A stretch of DNA of 64,000 nt from Christensenella sp. UBA2853 (GTDB lineage Bacteria; Bacillota; Clostridia; Christensenellales; Aristaeellaceae). Positions 7,522 to 16,974 of the stretch are shown piece by piece. The translations under genes were made by a program, and so were the position numbers. The DNA lies in assembly GCA_002350845.1 (NCBI GenBank), contig DEFL01000048.1, positions 60,883-124,882 of the forward strand. The letters are read 5' to 3'. Below the pieces are notes generated by a model. That model saw nothing but the letters and a program-made list of their open reading frames with translations. It was not told where the DNA came from and did not search any database. Position 1 is the first letter of the stretch, and each line of letters begins with the position of its first letter.

Positions 7522-8913
7522 ATGAAAAGCATCATTCAATGGATCGAACCCAAAAAGAGTCTGCCTGCCGACCGTCAGCACTTCACCAATGCCGCACTGA
7601 AAACCATGATTATCCCTCTGGTGCTCGAACAGCTGCTTCAGATGGTTGTCGGGCTGGCGGATACCATGATGGTCAGCTATGCCGGAGAGGCCGTGGTGGC
7701 AGGCGTCGGTCTTGACACGATGGTTTACACCATTTTCATCTACCTGTTTACTGCCATTTCATCCGGCGGTGCCGTCGTTGTCAGCCAGTACATCGGCAGC
7801 AGAGACAGGCAGAAGGCCGATCTTGCCGCCTCACAGATCGTTCATATTGCCGGACTCCTGTCCATGGTCTGCATGGTGCTGATGCTGCTTTTCGGCTCCG
7901 GCCTGCTCAGCGCCATGTATCCTGAAACCGAAGCAGCCACCATGTACGCCTGTCAAACCTATATGCGGATTGTGGCACTGTCCTTTCCTGCCAATGCTGT
8001 ATACAACGCAGGTGCAGCTATCTACCGCTCCATGGGACAGACAAAAATCACCATGTGGGTTTCCCTGCTGGCCAATCTCACCAATGTGGCCGGGAATGCC
8101 ATCGGCATCTTTGTCTTCAAAGCCGGTGCGGCAGGCGTTGCCTGGCCGACCACCATCTCCTGGATTGTGGCTGCCGTGATCATGACCTGGCTTTGCGCAG
8201 ACACACGCCGAAAGGACCAGGTCCGCATCCATGCCGGGCAGGTGTTCCGGCTGGACATGCCCATGTCGAAACGCATTCTGGACATTGCCATCCCCAATTC
8301 TGTGGAGAACACGCTTTTTCAGGCTGCACAAGTCATCCTTGGGATGCTTGTGGCCACGTTCGGCACATCACAGATTGCGGCCAACACCACAGGTCAAACT
8401 TTCTGGTCTCTAGCAGCCTGCATGAGCATGTCTCTGGGCACCGTGTTCATCACGGTCATCGGACAGTGCATGGGAGCAAAGGATCCTGAGGCCGCGGACT
8501 GGTATATGCGAAAGCTGACCCGGCTTTCTCTGCTTCTGGCCTGTGTCTGGAATGTGCTGGTCATGATCCTGACGCCCCTGCTCCTTCCTCTCTATGACCT
8601 TTCAGCAGACACCAAGCGGCTGATCCTGATCATTGTCGCTATCCACAATCTGTTTGCCGCACTGGTTCAGCCTTTCTCCGGTCCGTTGTCTTCCGGCCTT
8701 CGGGCAGCAGGAGATGTGCAGTTCACGATGTGGTCCTCTATTTTTGCCACCGTGGTCTGCCGCACATTTCTCTCATTTCTTCTCGCCAAATGGCTCGGCA
8801 TGGGCGTGATCGGCATTGCCCTGGCGATGGTGCTGGACTGGTGCATCAAAGCCGCTCTGGATATCATTCGCTTTCGCAGCGGCAAATGGACTGCAAACAA
8901 AGTCATCGATTGA
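7522..8913 (+). CDS. MATE family multidrug/toxin efflux transporter
   Basis: This 463-residue inner-membrane antiporter expels drugs or metabolites in exchange for Na+ or H+. About 12 hydrophobic segments form two homologous six-helix bundles. Family features include PLVLEQLLQMVVGLADTMMVSYAGEAVVAGVG near the start and repeated SGGAVVVSQYIGS and GQCMGAKDPEAADWY segments after helices 2 and 8. The ATG at 7522 is chosen because GGGAGAG lies 6 nt upstream and the family N-terminus fits; longer in-frame starts add sequence unlike the family. It is convergent with a second, distinct MATE gene and is probably controlled by the operator at 7316-7340. The substrate is unknown. Confidence 0.9.
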   Translation: MKSIIQWIEPKKSLPADRQHFTNAALKTMIIPLVLEQLLQMVVGLADTMMVSYAGEAVVAGVGLDTMVYTIFIYLFTAISSGGAVVVSQYIGSRDRQKADLAASQIVHIAGLLSMVCMVLMLLFGSGLLSAMYPETEAATMYACQTYMRIVALSFPANAVYNAGAAIYRSMGQTKITMWVSLLANLTNVAGNAIGIFVFKAGAAGVAWPTTISWIVAAVIMTWLCADTRRKDQVRIHAGQVFRLDMPMSKRILDIAIPNSVENTLFQAAQVILGMLVATFGTSQIAANTTGQTFWSLAACMSMSLGTVFITVIGQCMGAKDPEAADWYMRKLTRLSLLLACVWNVLVMILTPLLLPLYDLSADTKRLILIIVAIHNLFAALVQPFSGPLSSGLRAAGDVQFTMWSSIFATVVCRTFLSFLLAKWLGMGVIGIALAMVLDWCIKAALDIIRFRSGKWTANKVID

Positions 8914-8930
8914 CCGAATCACAGCACCAG

Positions 8931-8959
8931 AAAAGGACTGCCGGATCTCCGGTCAGTCC
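8931..8959 (-). terminator. Intrinsic terminator of the second MATE gene
   Basis: On the minus strand a GGACTG(A)CCGG / CCGGCAGTCC stem with a one-base bulge is followed by TTTTC, 9 bp after the stop at 8968. Confidence 0.65.
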
Positions 8960-8967
8960 CCTGTCAT

Positions 8968-10380
8968 CTATTTCCCGACAATATTCTGCAGCCAAATGCC
9001 TTTTTTGACCAGGACAAATCCAAGGATGCATTTGCCCCAGTCGCCGATCATGACCATCACCATGATCAGGGCCACATGCATTCCGGTAAAACGCGAGAGG
9101 ATGAAAGCGATCGGAATCGAGATCACCCATCCGTTGACACTGTCAAAGAGGAAGGTGAGCATCGTTTTTCCGCCCGAGCGCAGCGTGAAATACGTCGCGT
9201 TCATAAAGGCGTTCTGCGGCATGAACACCGCTGTAATCATCATAAACAGGGTTGCCAGATGACGGACGTCTTCCTCGGTGTTGTACATGTGCGGGAAAAA
9301 GGGTGCTGTCGCAAACACGGCCAGTGCAACAGCACTTGAAATTGCGATGGAAAACGCTATCATCTTATTATCCGTATCCCTCGCCTCTTCCATCCTTCCA
9401 GCACCCAGGAGCTGACCGACAATGATCGCCACCGAGCTGCCCAGGGAAAGGAACACACAGTTGAAGAGGTTGGTGATGGTGGACGCAATGTTCAGCGCCG
9501 CGACAACGGTCAGTCCTCTGACCGCATAGCACTGGACAAGAATCGCCTGTGAGGAGGACCACAGCGCCTCATTGAGCAGGAGCGGAAAGCCCTTGACCGT
9601 GATGGTTCTCACCAGTTCCTTAGGGATGCCCCACCTGCGGTAAATTCCCTTGATATACGGATTTCTGTCCGGATGCACATGCGTCCAGATGACCACAATG
9701 AGCATTTCCACATAGCGCGAAATGACCGTGGCCACGGCGGCACCGACAACGCCCATCTTTGGAAAACCGAAGTGTCCGAAAATCAGGATATAATTGAATA
9801 CCAGGTTCACCATGACCGCGCACACCGAGGCGCGCATGGGCAGCTTCGTTTCACTGCATTCACGCAGCGTGGACGTATAGATCTGAACAAACATGAACGC
9901 CGGAAGTCCCAGGAGCATCACGCGCAGATACTCCAGCGCCCACTGCAGTGTCGCCTCCAGATCGCCCGCGCTCTCCGACGGATTCAGGTACAGGGAGATG
10001 AGTGCCTCCCCCTGCCAGACAAAGATCCCGGCAGCCAGGGCTGTCACGCCGACAGCCAGCCACAGTTTATAATGGAAGGTATGCCGGATACCCTCGTAAT
10101 CCTTGGTCCCGTAATACTGTGCCGTAAAAATGCCGGCGCCTGCCAGGCCGCCGAAAATGCACAGATAATAGACAAAGAGCAGCTGATTGACAATGGCCAC
10201 CCCGGACATCTGCTCTGTGCCCACCCGGCCGACCATGATATTGTCCAAAAGCGAGACAAAATTGGTGATGGCGTTCTGCACCATCATCGGGACAGCAACG
10301 GCGAGAACTTTCCTGTAAAATGCTCTGTCCCCGACCAGTGTCTGCCGCAGTGTGTGTATTCTTTCCCCTGAAAAACCCAT
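8968..10380 (-). CDS. MATE family efflux transporter
   Basis: This second, 470-residue MATE antiporter has about 12 transmembrane segments. The N-terminal helix region reads AVPMMVQNAITNFVSLLDNIMVGRVGTEQMSGVAIVNQLLF, with the TAQYYG segment after helix 2 and VAIIVGQLLGAGRMEEARDTD after helix 8. It differs widely from the neighbouring pump, so it is not a recent duplicate. The ATG at 10380 follows GAGGTG by 5 nt and is preferred over upstream in-frame codons. It has its own promoter at 10423-10451. The substrate cannot be inferred. Confidence 0.9.
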   Translation of the reverse strand: MGFSGERIHTLRQTLVGDRAFYRKVLAVAVPMMVQNAITNFVSLLDNIMVGRVGTEQMSGVAIVNQLLFVYYLCIFGGLAGAGIFTAQYYGTKDYEGIRHTFHYKLWLAVGVTALAAGIFVWQGEALISLYLNPSESAGDLEATLQWALEYLRVMLLGLPAFMFVQIYTSTLRECSETKLPMRASVCAVMVNLVFNYILIFGHFGFPKMGVVGAAVATVISRYVEMLIVVIWTHVHPDRNPYIKGIYRRWGIPKELVRTITVKGFPLLLNEALWSSSQAILVQCYAVRGLTVVAALNIASTITNLFNCVFLSLGSSVAIIVGQLLGAGRMEEARDTDNKMIAFSIAISSAVALAVFATAPFFPHMYNTEEDVRHLATLFMMITAVFMPQNAFMNATYFTLRSGGKTMLTFLFDSVNGWVISIPIAFILSRFTGMHVALIMVMVMIGDWGKCILGFVLVKKGIWLQNIVGK

Positions 10381-10422
10381 GTTGCACCTCATCCGCATCT
10401 GTTCCGCTCGCGCGGCCTGTGC

Positions 10423-10451
10423 ATCATATCAGAAGCCCTGAGTGATTGCAA
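10423..10451 (-). promoter_or_regulatory. Sigma-A promoter of the second MATE gene
   Basis: Minus strand TTGCAA, 17-bp spacer, TATGAT, 43 bp upstream of the start codon. Confidence 0.65.
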
Positions 10452-10522
10452 GACAGGCACATCCCCCCAAAAACCTCCGGACCCCCCCTCCGACCGACCC
10501 ATGAAAGGAAACGATTGCACCC

Positions 10523-11290
10523 ATGCCTTCCCATATTCTGATTGAAGCCTGCTGTGCCTCCCCGGAGGATGTGCTCTGCGCAGCGCTGGGCGGTGCCGAC
10601 CGGATTGAACTCAATTGTGCGCTTGCCCTGGGCGGGCTGACACCGTCGCTCGGCAGCCTGATCGACTGCTGCCGCTCCGTATCGCTTCCGGTGTTCGCCA
10701 TGATCCGTCCCCGTGAAGGCGGGTTCTGCTATTCTTCCGTGCTCTTCTCCGCCATGCAGCGTGACGCGCAGCTGCTCACCGGCGCCGGGGCCGCGGGCAT
10801 TGTATTCGGTTTTCTGACTGAAAACGGGGAAATCGACCGCTGGCGCACAAAGGACATGATGCAGGCGGTTCCCGGATGCCCGGTTGTCTTTCACCGGGCG
10901 TTTGACCTTGTCCCCGACTGGCGGAAGGGACTTGAAACCCTGATTGACCTGGGCGTCACGCGTGTGCTCACCAGCGGGCAGGCGCCTTCGGCCGCCCATG
11001 GCATCCCGGTTCTCCGCGAAATGATCCGGTTTGCCCAGGGTGCCATTGAAATCCTTCCCGCTGCCGGCATCCGTCCGGACAATGTCCGGCAGATCGTGGA
11101 GGAAACCGGATGCACGCAGGTGCACCTTTCCGGCCAGTCGGTCCGCCATGATCCATCCTGGCCGGAAAAAACGCCGCTCTGGTTTTCTTCTCCCGACGCA
11201 GCCGACGGCGGTGCGTGGCGGGAGACGGATGCAGAACTTTTCCGACAGATCCGTTTGAATCTTCAGCCATTAGAACATAAGGAGGAGTAA
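10523..11290 (+). CDS. cutC: CutC family protein
   Basis: This 255-residue TIM-barrel protein belongs to the CutC family, named for copper homeostasis in E. coli although its biochemical role is still disputed. Hallmarks are IEACCASPEDVLCAALGGADRIELNCALALGGLTPS at the N-terminus, VFAMIRPREGGFCYSS, GIVFGFLTENGEID, VVFHRAFDLVPD and VLTSGQ. Length is normal. The best ribosome-binding site, AAAGGAA, is about 14 nt from the ATG, so translation may be modest. It lies 3 bp upstream of a glycosylasparaginase-type gene, suggesting a shared role, perhaps in glycopeptide or amino sugar salvage rather than copper handling. Confidence 0.9.
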   Translation: MPSHILIEACCASPEDVLCAALGGADRIELNCALALGGLTPSLGSLIDCCRSVSLPVFAMIRPREGGFCYSSVLFSAMQRDAQLLTGAGAAGIVFGFLTENGEIDRWRTKDMMQAVPGCPVVFHRAFDLVPDWRKGLETLIDLGVTRVLTSGQAPSAAHGIPVLREMIRFAQGAIEILPAAGIRPDNVRQIVEETGCTQVHLSGQSVRHDPSWPEKTPLWFSSPDAADGGAWRETDAELFRQIRLNLQPLEHKEE

Positions 11291-11293
11291 CAC

Positions 11294-12220
11294 ATGTTTG
11301 CACTGATTGGTACCTGGGAAATGAGCAGGAAGGGCGTCACTCTCGGCCGGGAAACGCTCATGCAGGGCGGTTTCGCCGGAGACGCCGTGGAGGAAGCCGT
11401 CCGCTGTGTCGAGGCAAACCCCGACTATGTCTCGGTCGGATACGGCGGACTGCCGGCCGCCGACGGGCAGGTGTATCTCGATGCCGCGTACATGGACGGC
11501 GATACACTCCAGTGCGGTGCGATCCTCTCTGTCACGGAAGTCTCCAGCCCCATTGCAGCTGCCCGTAAGCTCTGCGGACGGAAAACGAACTGGATGCTGT
11601 GCGGCGAAGGCGCAAAGCAGTTTGCCGTCTCCAGCGGCGTTCCGCTCAAGGATATGCGCACGCCGGCCTCCCAGAAAAGGTGGCAGGAAGCCATGGAGCA
11701 GAAAAAAGCCGACGATGTGCCCGCGCCCTACAAGGGACATGACACCGTCTGTATCCTCGGACTCGACGAAAACGGACACATGGTCTGCGGCACTTCCACT
11801 TCCGGTCTGTTTCTCAAGGTGCCCGGCCGCATCGGCGATTCTCCGATTCCCGGATGCGGGTTCTACTGTGATGCCCGATACGGCGCAGCCGCGGCCACAG
11901 GGCTCGGGGAAGACATCATGCGCGGGTGTCTGTCCTATGAAATCGTCGCCAGAATGCGCGCAGGTCAGTCCCCTCAGGCGGCAGCCGAAGGCGCGCTGTC
12001 TGAATTCGTGAAAAAAATGCAGGAGCTGAAGGAAGATCATCTTTCCATCAGTCTCATCGCGCTCTCTCCCGACGGACGCTACGGCGCTGCCACCACAGAA
12101 GCGCAGTTCCCCTTCACGGCTGCCCTCCCGGACGGGGTTCATGTGTTCTCCTGCACCCCCAAAGGTGAGCATATGGACATCACTTCGGCTTCCCCAGAAG
12201 AGATGAGCAGGCTGAATTAA
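11294..12220 (+). CDS. N4-(beta-N-acetylglucosaminyl)-L-asparaginase / isoaspartyl peptidase family
   Basis: This 308-residue Ntn-hydrolase precursor should cleave itself before Thr151 (GHDTVCILGLD), exposing the Thr nucleophile. The family splits the GlcNAc-Asn bond of N-glycopeptides or isoaspartyl peptides. An N-terminal alpha-subunit region has VEANPDYVSVGYGGLP and LDAAYMDGDTLQCGAI, and the beta-subunit has CGTSTSGLFLKVPGRIGDSPIPGCGFY, closer to glycosylasparaginase than to plant-type asparaginase. No signal peptide is seen, so it is cytoplasmic. GGAGGAG lies 6 nt before the ATG, and it follows cutC by 3 bp, so the two form an operon ended by the terminator at 12252-12281. Confidence 0.85.
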   Translation: MFALIGTWEMSRKGVTLGRETLMQGGFAGDAVEEAVRCVEANPDYVSVGYGGLPAADGQVYLDAAYMDGDTLQCGAILSVTEVSSPIAAARKLCGRKTNWMLCGEGAKQFAVSSGVPLKDMRTPASQKRWQEAMEQKKADDVPAPYKGHDTVCILGLDENGHMVCGTSTSGLFLKVPGRIGDSPIPGCGFYCDARYGAAAATGLGEDIMRGCLSYEIVARMRAGQSPQAAAEGALSEFVKKMQELKEDHLSISLIALSPDGRYGAATTEAQFPFTAALPDGVHVFSCTPKGEHMDITSASPEEMSRLN

Positions 12221-12251
12221 CATTTTATGCATGTCTTTCTGCATGGATACT

Positions 12252-12281
12252 TGCACCATATTCGACATATGGTGCATTTTT
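12252..12281 (+). terminator. Intrinsic terminator of the cutC operon
   Basis: TGCACCATA-TTCGACA-TATGGTGCA followed by TTTTT. Confidence 0.8.
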
Positions 12282-12307
12282 ATGCATGTAATTCGCATTT
12301 TTAATGC
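12273..12307. promoter_or_regulatory. Two ArgR-box-like repeats upstream of argG
   Basis: TGCAT-TTTT-ATGCA at 12273-12286 and GCATT-TTT-AATGC at 12295-12307 lie about one helical turn and a half apart, 30-60 bp upstream of the argG -35. They resemble AT-rich arginine boxes with TGCAW half sites. The first overlaps the preceding terminator, so part of the symmetry may have another cause. Confidence 0.4.
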
Positions 12308-12335
12308 ATATTTATTAATTTTTTTCTAATAATTA

Positions 12336-12364
12336 TTGACATTTGCGCGGATTCGATGTAGAAT
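12336..12364 (+). promoter_or_regulatory. Sigma-A promoter of the arginine operon
   Basis: TTGACA, 17-bp spacer, TAGAAT, 41 bp upstream of argG. Confidence 0.8.
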
Positions 12365-12405
12365 ACGCATCGTTCCCAAAACACTGACTGAGGAGGACCT
12401 TCCTG

Positions 12406-13626
<1,221 letters not shown>

Positions 13627-13670
13627 TCCTGAGATCAGAACACTACATATATTATTAGGAGGAACATATC

Positions 13671-14420
13671 ATGAAAAAGCTCACAGCCATCCTGCTCGCT
13701 CTGACCATGATCCTTTCCCTGGCTTCCTTCGCTGCAGCCGAAGGCATTGAAACCATCGATCCCGGTAAGCTGACCATTTCCACCAGCCCCGATTTTCCTC
13801 CCTTTGAATACACCGACGACAATGAGAACATTGTCGGCATCGAACCCGACATGATGAAGCTCATCTGCGAAAAGATCGGTCTGGAACTGGTCATCGACGC
13901 CATGGACTTTGACTCCGCTCTCCTCGCTGCCCAGCAGGGCAAGAGCGACGCGGTTGTCTCCGGCGTCACCGTGACCGAAGACCGCAAGCTGGTCTATGAC
14001 TTCACCAACACCTACATCACCATCACCCAGGGCATCGTGTCCAAGGAAGCCAACAACGTGACCATGGACACCCTGAAGGATCAGACCATCGGCGTCCAGC
14101 GCGGCACCACCGGCCACATCTATGCTGAAGACGATTTCGGCGAGGACAGCGTTGTGGCCTATGACACCTACACCACCGTCTTCCAGGCTCTGATGAACGA
14201 TCAGGTGTCCTGCATCCTGATGGATGACGCCGTGGCCAAGGCTTATGTTGCTCAGAACCCCGGTCTGGTGCTGAACGCAAGCACCTATGAGCCTGAGAAC
14301 TTCGCATTCGGCATCAGCAAGGGCAACACCGCACTGCTCGACGCCGTCAACAAGGCGCTGGATGAACTCATCGCCGACGGCACCGTTCAGAAGCTCATTG
14401 ACCAGTACATGGCCGAGTAA
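13671..14420 (+). CDS. Polar amino acid ABC transporter, substrate-binding protein
   Basis: This 249-residue family 3 binding protein captures an amino acid outside the membrane for the adjacent permease. A Sec signal peptide (residues 1-23, ending SFAAA) precedes the fold, which starts KLTISTSPDFPPFEYTD; IVGIEPDMMKLICEKIGLEL and SGVTVTEDRKLVYDFTNTY follow. There is no lipobox Cys, so a lipid anchor is not predicted. The operon with argG, argF and carAB suggests arginine, ornithine or a related amino acid as ligand. AGGAGGAACATATC precedes the ATG, and a strong hairpin follows the stop, often a sign that the binding protein is made in excess. Confidence 0.9.
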   Translation: MKKLTAILLALTMILSLASFAAAEGIETIDPGKLTISTSPDFPPFEYTDDNENIVGIEPDMMKLICEKIGLELVIDAMDFDSALLAAQQGKSDAVVSGVTVTEDRKLVYDFTNTYITITQGIVSKEANNVTMDTLKDQTIGVQRGTTGHIYAEDDFGEDSVVAYDTYTTVFQALMNDQVSCILMDDAVAKAYVAQNPGLVLNASTYEPENFAFGISKGNTALLDAVNKALDELIADGTVQKLIDQYMAE

Positions 14421-14432
14421 CGTTTCCTTCAC

Positions 14433-14466
14433 GGAAAGGGCGGTGGTACACCGCCCTTTCCTTTGT
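14433..14466 (+). terminator. Intercistronic hairpin or partial terminator
   Basis: A perfect 13-bp stem (GGAAAGGGCGGTG and its complement) with a GTA loop, followed by a weak TTTGT tract. It lies between binding protein and permease genes and probably stabilises the upstream message while letting some transcription through. Confidence 0.65.
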
Positions 14467-14492
14467 CTACACAGAAGGTGAGGTGCCTCTTT

Positions 14493-15257
14493 TTGGAGCA
14501 GTATACAGCCTGGAAGGCCCTGATTACCAGTGGCGGAGCCGTGACCGAATGGCAGCGGTTTTACGTCTACTTCTATCAGGCTTTTATTGAAAAAGACCGC
14601 TGGCAGCAGTATCTCAAGGGTGTCGGCACGACATTGTATGTCACCGCGTTTGCCCTCCTGCTGGGCGTCATTCTCGGTGTGATTGTCGCCGTGGTACGCA
14701 CCGCGCATGATCAGCAGCGTCCCGGTCACAGAAATCCCATTCTGGGAATTCTCAATTTCATTTTCAAAATCTATGTGACAGTCATCCGCGGCACCCCCAT
14801 GATGGTGCAGCTGCTGATCATGGGCTTTGTCATTTTTGCTTCCAGCAAGAATTTCGTCATGGTCGGCGCGCTGACCCTGGGCATCAACTCCGGCGCTTAT
14901 CAGGCGGAAATCATCCGCGGCGGACTCATGTCCGTGGACGCCGGACAGATGGAAGCCAGCCGGAGCCTTGGCATCAATTACTTTGATACCATGCGCTTTG
15001 TCATCATTTCCCAGGCGATCAAGGCGATTCTGCCGGCTCTGGGCAATGAATTCATTGTTCTGCTCAAGGATACCTCGCTCATCAGCGTCATTGGCGGAAA
15101 AGAGCTCCTCTATGCTGCACGCGCCATTGTTTCCCGCACCTATGAAGCCATGTATCCGTTCCTGGGGACCGCAGTCATCTACCTGGTCCTCGTCATGATC
15201 TTTACCTGGCTTCTCGGCATCTTTGAGAGGAGGCTGCGCACCAGTGATCGACGTTAA
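14493..15257 (+). CDS. Polar amino acid ABC transporter, permease
   Basis: This 254-residue inner-membrane subunit forms the channel of a HisM/GlnP-type amino acid importer. After an amphipathic N-terminus, GVGTTLYVTAFALLLGVILGVIVAVVR begins about five transmembrane helices. The RGTPMMVQLL and GINSGAYQAEIIRGGLMSVDAGQMEASRSLG segments are the family's ATPase-contacting EAA-like loop. The likely start is TTG at 14493, 7 nt after AGGTGAGGTG; an upstream TTG at 14463 lies in the hairpin and has no ribosome-binding site. Its end overlaps the ATPase gene by 14 bp, so the two are translationally coupled. Confidence 0.85.
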   Translation: MEQYTAWKALITSGGAVTEWQRFYVYFYQAFIEKDRWQQYLKGVGTTLYVTAFALLLGVILGVIVAVVRTAHDQQRPGHRNPILGILNFIFKIYVTVIRGTPMMVQLLIMGFVIFASSKNFVMVGALTLGINSGAYQAEIIRGGLMSVDAGQMEASRSLGINYFDTMRFVIISQAIKAILPALGNEFIVLLKDTSLISVIGGKELLYAARAIVSRTYEAMYPFLGTAVIYLVLVMIFTWLLGIFERRLRTSDRR

Positions 15258-15966
15258 GCATCTTTCCAAAAACTTCGAGGGACTCGAAGTGCTCCACGAC
15301 GTCTCCCTGCATGTGAACAAGGGCGAATGCGTGGTCTTTATCGGACCGTCCGGCTCGGGCAAGTCCACCTTTCTCCGGTGCCTGAATCTCCTGGAGATTC
15401 CCTCTTCGGGTGAAATCACCTTTGACGGCGTCTCCATGACGGATCCCAAGACCGACATCAACAAGATGCGCCAGAAGATGGGCATGGTGTTTCAGCACTT
15501 CAATCTTTTCCCGAACATGACCATTCTCAAAAACCTGACGCTTGCCCCCATCCGCACCAAGCAGGCCACCAAAGAGCAGGCAGAAAAGAAAGCCATGGAC
15601 CTGCTCAAGCGCGTGGGACTGCAGGACAAGGCCAACAGCTATCCTGCCCAGCTCTCCGGCGGCCAGAAGCAGCGCGTGGCCATTGTCCGCGCCCTGTGTA
15701 TGGAGCCGGATGTCATGCTCTTTGACGAACCCACCAGCGCCCTGGACCCTGAGATGGTCGGTGAAGTGCTGGACGTCATGAAGCAGCTGGCCGCTGAAGG
15801 CATGACCATGGTCGTGGTCACCCATGAGATGGGCTTCGCGCGCGAAGTGTCCAACCGCGTCCTCTTCCTCGACGGCGGCACCATTCAGGAAGAAGGAACC
15901 CCGGATCAGATTTTCGCACATCCCCAGACCGAGCGCCTGCGCTCTTTCCTCGCCAAAGTTCTTTAA
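15244..15966 (+). CDS. Polar amino acid ABC transporter, ATP-binding protein
   Basis: This 240-residue ATPase drives the amino acid importer. Motifs in order are Walker A GPSGSGKST, Q-loop VFQHFNLFPNMT, signature LSGGQKQRVAI, Walker B VMLFDEPTSALDPE and the H-switch VVVTHEMGFA, a GlnQ/HisP-type layout of normal length. GTG at 15244 is the start because GAGAGGAGG lies 10 nt upstream and the protein then begins VIDVKHLSKNF, like its family. It ends 14 bp before argF. Confidence 0.92.
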   Translation: MIDVKHLSKNFEGLEVLHDVSLHVNKGECVVFIGPSGSGKSTFLRCLNLLEIPSSGEITFDGVSMTDPKTDINKMRQKMGMVFQHFNLFPNMTILKNLTLAPIRTKQATKEQAEKKAMDLLKRVGLQDKANSYPAQLSGGQKQRVAIVRALCMEPDVMLFDEPTSALDPEMVGEVLDVMKQLAAEGMTMVVVTHEMGFAREVSNRVLFLDGGTIQEEGTPDQIFAHPQTERLRSFLAKVL

Positions 15967-15980
15967 TATTGGAGGGCTCT

Positions 15981-16973
15981 ATGTCACTGTATCAAAAAAG
16001 TTTTCTGAAGCTGCTGGACCTGAGTCCTGCTGAAATTGAAGATCTTCTCCGTCTCGCCGCTGACCTGAAGGCCAAAAAGAAGGCCGGCATTCCCCACCGC
16101 CTGTGCGAGGGAAAGAATGTGGCCCTGATTTTTGAAAAGACCAGCACCCGGACCCGTTGCGCCTTTGAAGTGGCGGCTGCGGACCTGGGCATGCATCCGA
16201 CCTATCTCGATCCCTCCGGCAGCCAGATCGGCAAGAAGGAATCCATTCCGGATACTGCCCGCGTGCTGGGCAGGATGTATGACGGCATCGAATACCGCGG
16301 CTTTGGACAGGAGATTGTCGAGAGCCTCGCGGCGTACGCGGGAGTCCCCGTCTGGAACGGCCTGACCAATGAATTCCATCCGACCCAGATCCTCGCTGAC
16401 TTCCTCACCATTCAGGAGCATTTCGGCTCCCTGAAGGGACGAAAGCTCGTCTACATGGGCGATGCGCGCTACAACATGGGCAATTCGCTGATGGTCGGCT
16501 GCGCCAAGATGGGACTGCAGTTCGTGGCCTGCGCACCCGAAAAGTATTTCCCGGATCCTGAGCTGGTCAGCACCTGCGAATCCATCGCTGAGGAAACCGG
16601 CGCCACACTGACCTTTGAAACCGACCCGATGAAGGCTGTGCAGCATGCCGATGTCATCTATACCGATGTGTGGGTTTCCATGGGCGAGCCCGACGAAGTC
16701 TGGGCCGAGCGCATTCATGACCTGCTGCCCTACCAGGTGAACGCTGCCCTCATGCAGCAGGCCGGAAGCAGCTGCGTCTTCATGCACTGCCTCCCCTCTT
16801 TCCATGACCTGAAGACCACCATCGGAAAGCAGATCCATGACCGGTTCGGCATTGACGCCATGGAAGTCACCGATGAAGTCTTTGAGAGCAGCCAGTCCAT
16901 CGTGTTTGATGAGGCGGAAAACCGCATGCACACCATCAAGGCCGTTATGGCCGCAACGCTCTGCGAGGTGTAA
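15981..16973 (+). CDS. argF: Ornithine carbamoyltransferase
   Basis: This 330-residue enzyme transfers the carbamoyl group of carbamoyl phosphate to ornithine, giving citrulline for argG. The carbamoyl phosphate loop KTSTRTR (about residues 50-56), ATYLDP-like HPTYLDPSGSQIGKKES, FHPTQILADFLT and the ornithine-binding HCLPSFHD near the C-terminus are all present. The ATG at 15981 follows TTGGAGGG. Downstream carA begins after a single base, and carA-carB provide its carbamoyl phosphate. A catabolic role is less likely given the biosynthetic neighbours, but cannot be excluded by sequence alone. Confidence 0.95.
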   Translation: MSLYQKSFLKLLDLSPAEIEDLLRLAADLKAKKKAGIPHRLCEGKNVALIFEKTSTRTRCAFEVAAADLGMHPTYLDPSGSQIGKKESIPDTARVLGRMYDGIEYRGFGQEIVESLAAYAGVPVWNGLTNEFHPTQILADFLTIQEHFGSLKGRKLVYMGDARYNMGNSLMVGCAKMGLQFVACAPEKYFPDPELVSTCESIAEETGATLTFETDPMKAVQHADVIYTDVWVSMGEPDEVWAERIHDLLPYQVNAALMQQAGSSCVFMHCLPSFHDLKTTIGKQIHDRFGIDAMEVTDEVFESSQSIVFDEAENRMHTIKAVMAATLCEV

Positions 16974-16974
16974 T

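Noticed and set aside
13635..15485. 616-codon antisense frame across the amino acid transporter genes
   Set aside because: It covers three recognised genes and their intergenic terminator hairpin.
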